From an uncultured Opitutia bacterium (lineage in GTDB: Bacteria > Verrucomicrobiota > Verrucomicrobiia > Opitutales > UBA953), in assembly GCA_903868455.1 (NCBI GenBank), contig CAIPVK010000124.1, positions 1 through 12,339 of the forward strand: 12,339 nt of DNA. The letters run 5' to 3'. The notes beneath the pieces were generated by a model. That model was not told the DNA's origin, ran no database searches, and saw nothing but the letters and a program-made list of their open reading frames with translations. Each line of letters begins with the position of its first letter. Position 1 is the first letter of the stretch. Position numbers and translations under genes: made by a program. This document shows, in pieces, positions 8,413 to 12,339 of the stretch.

Positions 8413-8499
8413 CGCCCCCATCTTACCCGCCGAGGCGACCGCGGCAAGGAGGACCAGCGAAGGCTCGCCGCGGCGGGGCGCGGCGCCCAAGGTCGCGCC
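8413..8499. promoter_or_regulatory. Divergent pdxH-rsmE intergenic region
   Basis: These 87 bases separate two genes read in opposite directions, so both promoters should lie here or within the neighbouring 5' ends. The stretch is GC-rich and I could not pick out a -10 box, operator or Shine-Dalgarno by eye. Confidence 0.3.
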
Positions 8500-9234
8500 A
8501 TGAACCTGATGCTGCTCACCGCGGACGAGGCGCGCGACGGCCTGGCGACGACCGACGCGCGGGCGCGCCACCTGCTGAAGACCGTGCACGCCGGCATCGG
8601 CTCCACCGTGCACGTCGGCGTCCGCGGCGGCCGGCGCGGGATCGCCACCGTGCTGACGACCGAGCCCCGCCTGACCTTCGGCATCCGCTGGGAGGCCGAG
8701 CCCCAGGCCCCGCTCCCGCTCGAGGTGCTGGTCGGGCTGCCCCGCCCGCAGTCGGCGCGCAAGGTGCTGCACGACCTCGCCTCGCTCGGCGCGCGCCGCA
8801 TCCGCTTCTTCAAGCCCGCGAAGGGCGACCCGGCGTACGCGACGAGCTCGCTATGGACGACGGATGAGTGGCGGGAGCAGGTCGAGAAGGGGACGGAGCA
8901 GGCCTGCTCCGCGCTCGTGCCGGAGGTCGTCCACAGCCCCTCCCTCGCCGCCGCGCTCGAGGCGCTGCCCAAGGGCGGGTGGCGGGTGGCGCTGGACCCC
9001 TACGAGGCGGAGGGACCGCTCGTGCCCTCCAAGGGCGCGGGGGGACCCGCCTTGCTCGCCATCGGGCCGGAACGCGGTTGGGACGCGGCCGAGCGCGACG
9101 CGCTGCGCGCGGCGGGGTTCTCGCTCCGCCACGTGGGCGACCGCGTCCTGAGGGTCGAGGCGGCCTGCCTGGCGGGCGGCGCGCTCATGCTCGCGGGCCT
9201 CGGCTGCTGGAAGGCGCACCGGCCGCTGGTCTGA
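8500..9234 (+). CDS. rsmE: 16S rRNA m3U1498 methyltransferase (RsmE family)
   Basis: 244 residues, the usual RsmE size. This SPOUT-class enzyme methylates N3 of U1498 in 16S rRNA using S-adenosylmethionine. The N-terminal PUA-like part includes HLLKTVHAGIGSTVHVG (24-40). The knotted C-terminal fold is marked by LLAIGPERGW (185-194, corresponding to the family GPEGG loop) and HVGDRVLRVEAA (211-222, corresponding to LG.RILRTETA). The middle stretch (QSARKVLHDLASLGARRIRF, 84-103) aligns with the usual KATELGV.RI region. The start at 8500 gives MNLMLLTADEA; ATG 8509 is an alternative. The gene ends 4 bp from the rsmD stop on the other strand, so the two messages converge. Confidence 0.9.
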   Translation: MNLMLLTADEARDGLATTDARARHLLKTVHAGIGSTVHVGVRGGRRGIATVLTTEPRLTFGIRWEAEPQAPLPLEVLVGLPRPQSARKVLHDLASLGARRIRFFKPAKGDPAYATSSLWTTDEWREQVEKGTEQACSALVPEVVHSPSLAAALEALPKGGWRVALDPYEAEGPLVPSKGAGGPALLAIGPERGWDAAERDALRAAGFSLRHVGDRVLRVEAACLAGGALMLAGLGCWKAHRPLV

Positions 9235-9238
9235 ACGC

Positions 9239-9793
9239 TCAAAGCCTGCGCAGGAGCGAGGCCGCCGGCTGGCCCTTGCCCTTGCCGAGCGTCTTGTGCA
9301 GGCGCCAGCCCTCGGGGACGGGCACGACGAAGCCGCCGGGCGCCTCGAGGATGAGGCGGCTGTCGGGGCCGGGCGCGGCCGCGGCTGCGGCGACGGCGGC
9401 TATCGCGTCGCCCGAGCGCTCCCAGAGCTCCCAAGGCGGATCGGCGACGACGAGGTCGAAGTCGGGCGCGGGCACCACGTAGGCCGTGGCGTCGCCCGTG
9501 ATCACCTCGAGCGGCAAGGCGTCGAGGGCCATGGACTTGGCGACCGCCGCGGCGTTCGCGCGGATGACGTCGGCCCCCGCGCGGTCGACGCAGACGGCGG
9601 AGCGGGCGCCTCGGCTCAGCGCCTCGAGCGCGTAGGCGCCGGTGCCGGCGAAGAGGTCGAGGACGCGCGCGCCGGGGACGTAGGCGGCGAGGGAGTTGAA
9701 GACGGCCTCGCGGATGGCGTCCGTCGCGGGCCGGACGGGGCCCGAGGGAACGCGGAGCTGGATGCCCCTGGCCTTGCCGCCGGTCACGCGCAT
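9239..9793 (-). CDS. rsmD: 16S rRNA m2G966 methyltransferase (RsmD family)
   Basis: 184 residues, matching RsmD length. It is a Rossmann-fold SAM methyltransferase acting on guanine 966 of 16S rRNA. The N terminus MRVTGGKARGIQLRVP and the RPATDAIREAVFNSL block (21-35) are characteristic. Motif I is VLDLFAGTGAYALEALSRGA (44-63), and the catalytic motif IV is VVADPPWEL (115-123), DPPW here where many relatives have DPPY. The ATG at 9793 is chosen because the family begins exactly at this RVTGG motif; a longer frame upstream runs antisense-like through mutM and has no homology. It follows mutM on the same strand by 31 bp, so the two are probably co-transcribed. Confidence 0.93.
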   Translation of the reverse strand: MRVTGGKARGIQLRVPSGPVRPATDAIREAVFNSLAAYVPGARVLDLFAGTGAYALEALSRGARSAVCVDRAGADVIRANAAAVAKSMALDALPLEVITGDATAYVVPAPDFDLVVADPPWELWERSGDAIAAVAAAAAAPGPDSRLILEAPGGFVVPVPEGWRLHKTLGKGKGQPAASLLRRL

Positions 9794-9824
9794 GGGCGCA
9801 AGGTCCTCATCCGAGCGCCGTCGG

Positions 9825-10232
9825 TCAACGGCGTTCCGCGCCGAGAACCTGCCGGCGCGGCGACCAGCAGGTGGTGCGACCCCCGATGGTGGCGTGCGAG
9901 AGCGGCCCTCGCGTGCGCGGGCAGCGGCCGCCCTTCTCCCATCGGTGGTTGAAGAGCCAACTGTCGGGCGGGTCGGACCAGTCCTCGCCGATGACGCGGA
10001 GCGCGTCGCGGCAGACCTCGCGCAGGGTCGCGTGGAGCCTCCGGACGGCGAGCGGGCCGAAGGCGCCGGCCTTGGCCTTGGGGTGGAAGCCCGCGCGCCA
10101 CAGGACCTCGTCGGCCATCCAGTTGCCGATGCCGGGGAAGCGCTCCTGCATGAGGAGGACGGCCTTGATGGGCGAGCGCGCGCGGCGGCGGAGGAAGGCG
10201 GCCACGTCCTCGGCGCGGAAGGCGGGCGAGAC
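9825..10232 (-). CDS. mutM: Formamidopyrimidine-DNA glycosylase family protein (Fpg/Nei), 5' part lost at junction
   Basis: 135 residues remain, covering the C-terminal half of a base-excision repair glycosylase/AP lyase that removes oxidised bases. The helix-two-turn-helix is clear: RARSPIKAVLLMQERFPGIG followed by NWMADEVLWRAGFHP. The terminal hairpin keeps IGGRTT, but only the first of four zinc-ligand cysteines remains: CPRT replaces CxxC, and SPRR replaces the second pair. The N-terminal catalytic Pro-Glu and the first domain are absent because homology stops at about 10,230, where a TAG (10,233-10,235) and AT-rich eukaryotic DNA begin. This is a contig break inside the gene, not evidence of a real pseudogene. 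It could be MutM or a Nei-like paralogue; the half seen does not decide. Confidence 0.85.
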   Translation of the reverse strand, partial: VSPAFRAEDVAAFLRRRARSPIKAVLLMQERFPGIGNWMADEVLWRAGFHPKAKAGAFGPLAVRRLHATLREVCRDALRVIGEDWSDPPDSWLFNHRWEKGGRCPRTRGPLSHATIGGRTTCWSPRRQVLGAERR

Positions 10233-10240
10233 CTAGATTG
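10229..10240. other. Junction between bacterial and eukaryotic DNA
   Basis: Left of this point codons are GC-rich and the minus strand encodes MutM. Right of it the sequence becomes AT-rich and is the 3' flank of a eukaryotic gene. MutM homology (VSPAFRAEDVAAFL) ends within a few bases of the change. No transposon ends, target duplication or tRNA are visible. An assembly or cloning chimera is the most economical explanation. Confidence 0.85.
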
Positions 10241-10457
10241 CACCGAAATATAAAAAGCTACTGTGCGAGATGGTACGCGCAATAACAACTTCTTGTATTA
10301 ATTTGAGTAGATTATTGCTAAAACAGAAGCTCCATTAAAGTGATGTTGATTTGTTTAGTTGTCGCCACTGGCACCCACCCATAATGCTTTCATCCTCCTC
10401 AAATGGAAAGCGCGAAAAATTGACGAAGCGGATGAGTCTTCAGTAAGTCCAACTCCC
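10236..10457 (-). other. 3' flank of sec23 (no gene seen)
   Basis: About 220 bp after the sec23 stop on the minus strand. It is AT-rich with stop codons in all frames of any length. No AATAAA polyadenylation signal is present; AATAAT and AATTAATAC-type stretches near 10,295-10,315 are the closest. It probably includes the 3' untranslated region. Confidence 0.5.
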
Positions 10458-12339
10458 TCATGACTGAACAGCAAGTTTCATCACTGCGAAGAAAAAGTAA
10501 GAAAATTATTTCAGCATTTTAGACGCATGCAATCAATGATCGTGCGGAGTCAAATATATAAGGAAAAAAACTTACAGTGTTCCATGAATACTCGGAGAGA
10601 AACATCGTCCGTAAACACTTGGGCTCCCCCCATCCCCTCACTATTATGCGTCACACTGGGGTTCAACTTGGCCATCAAAAACCGTGCCTCACTCTTGTGC
10701 TGATCGCAAACAATGTACCTCGGAACAGGGAATCGATTATCCATTATCATTTGTGCATCCGCCTGAGGGGCCTCTAGCAGATTTCGAAATGCCACATGCT
10801 CCTCCTGCTCGTGATATCGTTGTTCTCGCCATGCTGCACAGGTTTCTCCGTGAAAGACTACCACGTGGAAAAACGTATCAAGAAGTAGAATGGTATCCGG
10901 TTGAACTGATTGAGAGTCGAGGAGGGCAGGTTGGGGTGGTCCGTTAAAGGAATAGGAGAGAAGGGTGGGCTGGATCATTACGAGAGAATTGGTTGTATTC
11001 TCCCTATTCAGAATGTAACGATAATAAGCCGCTTCATCGGGACTTGAGTTGAAGAGTTGAAGGAATTGAGATCGACGTAGATGAAAGAGGAATTGGGGAA
11101 AGAGTCCAAACTCAGGAGAAAGACGGAAGGAGTTGGGATCGTCAGGGGTGTAATCAGCAAACTTGGCGCATAATCGTATGAGACTCCGGTCAATCCATCG
11201 TAAAACGTCGGCAACATCTTCTTTCTCGGTCCGTTCAACGGCCACGCGTGCTAGGAGGACGGCTGCAGCCTCCTGATCAAAACTCATTTTCACCGGATTG
11301 GGTTGTTCCATGCCATTGCTCATATAGCCCCCCCCAGACGGTGGTGGGGCATTTTTGTCGCTTTCGGGAGGAGGATTGTACCATGGTCCACAAAGAGTCG
11401 TGACGCGGAGACGGGTTCGACCGTTGGAATGCTGATACTTGGTCAAGAATTGAATGTATCTGCGCTTCCCTTCGGGCAGTGGCGATGTCTACATGACACG
11501 AGTACACAAAAATTGATATTAGTTCTGGGCGTGGAACAAGCATCGATGTAAATCAAGTTTGATGTCGAGACAACGACTTACTCCTGGATTGGTAATATCA
11601 AAGTATACGGCAATAGTCGTCCCCGGATCAATCCCCCCCAGACTCCATGCATTCGTGCCACCCTTCCCTACTTCTAAGTCACTCACATTTGGAGATTTTT
11701 TCCCAAGGCTCATCACCGGGCCTATCGCTCCACTAACCTTGAATTCCCTGCTCGTCAACACCTCCAATGTCGCACCGAACGCCATTTGCATCAACCCCGC
11801 ATCTCCACCAGCAGCATTCTGATCTCCATCGGTGCCAACAGTAGCATCATCACCATACGTGCGAAAGACACGTCGCAAACTCTCCTTAAAGACACTCTGC
11901 CCAAATGAATCTCCCAGGACCATGTGACCTCCTGTGGCCTCGACCAATTCACCCATCTCCAAAATTCCCACCTGATCTAAGGAGCAGGCAAAAATGTCAA
12001 CGACATGACACGACGTGGCATCGGCGTTGGCCGCAACGGCTTGGGTAGATCCCCCAATTCCTTTCCCACCACCACCACCTTTCCCACCGTCCTTTATATG
12101 ATGCCGTTTACTCAATCCAGCATAAAATTCACAAGCCGGCTGATGCAACGGTTCCGCATTCCGACCCAAGTCTGCATGAGAACGTATATCTTCCGTCTTG
12201 AGACGGGACACAATCGCCCCCGGTCCCGAAGTGCATGGTCCCCCCACAAACATCATAATACGTGCACCACGTCGAGGCAATGCCAAATCCAATATGGAGG
12301 TGGCGACGCTGAGAGCACATCCCGTACAACGTGCCACAC
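10458..12339 (-). CDS. sec23: Sec23, COPII coat GTPase-activating subunit (eukaryotic, 3' two thirds, three exons visible)
   Basis: Spliced exons 12339-11582, 11488-10576 and 10483-10458 (TGA at 10460-10458) encode the C-terminal two thirds of Sec23, which with Sec24 forms the inner COPII coat on ER exit vesicles and activates the Sar1 GTPase. Family landmarks in order: GARIMMFVGGP (trunk), HVVDIFACSLDQVGILEM, TGGHMVLGDSF, TSREFKVSGAIGP (beta-sandwich), IQFLTKYQHSNGRTRLRVTT, SFDQEAAAVLLARVAV (helical domain), FMFHLRR-like FLFHLRRSQFLQLFNSSPDE, SYSFNGPPQPALLDS, then the gelsolin-like FRNLLEAPQADAQ and SEARFLMAKLNPS, ending TDDVSLRVFMEHLMKLAVQS. The zinc finger and first part of the trunk lie beyond the right edge. 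Gly- and Pro-rich inserts distinguish it from animal Sec23. Composition and introns show it is not from the bacterium. Confidence 0.95.
10484..10575 (-). other. sec23 intron, 92 nt
   Basis: It starts with GTAAGT and ends in a long pyrimidine tract followed by CAG. Removing it joins a T from the upstream exon to TG, giving Leu and the ending LMKLAVQS then TGA, which matches the conserved Sec23 C terminus. Without splicing the frame ends in unrelated residues. Confidence 0.9.
11489..11581 (-). other. sec23 intron, 93 nt
   Basis: It begins GTAAGT after FDITNPG and ends TGTAG before TSPLPEGKRRYIQFLTKYQ. The phase is 0 on both sides. In-frame TAA and TAG codons inside rule out coding. An AACTAATAT sequence about 30 bases before the acceptor is a good branch-point candidate. 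Confidence 0.9.

Noticed and set aside
10233..10235. In-frame TAG at the start of mutM as evidence of pseudogene decay
   Set aside because: The stop lies on the eukaryotic side of the composition change, so it is a consequence of the join and not a mutation in the bacterial gene.
9239..10288. Minus-strand frame of 349 codons spanning rsmD and the junction
   Set aside because: Only the last 184 residues match RsmD. The front part is the wrong frame of mutM plus eukaryotic flank, so a fusion protein is not credible.
11519..11581. Coding read-through past NPG in sec23 (VSRCLDIKLD...)
   Set aside because: It has no Sec23 similarity, starts with a perfect GTAAGT donor and soon hits a stop; splicing restores the conserved protein.
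10236..12339. Transfer of a eukaryotic sec23 into a bacterium
   Set aside because: Introns, AT-rich flank and composition are fully eukaryotic, with no sign of adaptation to the GC-rich neighbour, and the break cuts a gene in half. A chimeric contig fits better.

Overview
The window is a composite of two unrelated genomes. Bases 1 to about 10,232 are very GC-rich (roughly 70% by eye), intron-free and densely packed with genes, so this part is bacterial. The protein sequences, in particular a short delta subunit and the style of the b and beta subunits, suggest Verrucomicrobiota, perhaps an Opitutales-type lineage. That placement is inference from memory of the families. Bases from about 10,236 to 12,339 are much more AT-rich and carry the 3' two thirds of a eukaryotic sec23 gene with two small canonical introns of 93 and 92 nt. 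The eukaryote looks like a microbial one, possibly a microalga, but the sequence does not settle this. The switch falls inside a bacterial gene (mutM). The simplest reading is a chimeric or contaminated contig, such as a non-axenic algal culture or a metagenome, rather than gene transfer.

Bacterial layout. On the minus strand, read right to left: mutM (5' end missing) and rsmD. On the plus strand: rsmE, convergent with rsmD and divergent from pdxH. Minus strand again: pdxH, then a 110-bp AT-rich gap that probably holds the operon promoter, then the complete F-type ATP synthase operon atpB-atpE-atpF-atpH-atpA-atpG-atpD-atpC, then the 5' part of a putA-type proline dehydrogenase gene running off the left edge. 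No atpI/atpZ gene precedes atpB. The eight subunits make a whole proton-type F1Fo complex: a, c and b form the membrane motor, and delta, alpha, gamma, beta and epsilon form the stalk and catalytic head.

Notable details. A GC-rich hairpin with a six-T run lies between atpE and atpF, where the high-copy c subunit must be favoured over b. None of the ATP operon starts has a visible Shine-Dalgarno sequence; their leaders are C/T-rich instead. Subunit delta is only 132 residues. The MutM-like protein has lost three of its four zinc-ligand cysteines.

Eukaryotic layout. One gene, sec23, lies on the minus strand. It has exon 12339-11582 (open at the window edge), intron 11581-11489, exon 11488-10576, intron 10575-10484 and a 26-nt last exon 10483-10458, followed by about 220 bp of 3' flank before the junction. 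I see no novel multi-gene system here. The points most worth checking are the junction, the atpE-atpF hairpin, the SD-less leaders and the two unusual protein variants.
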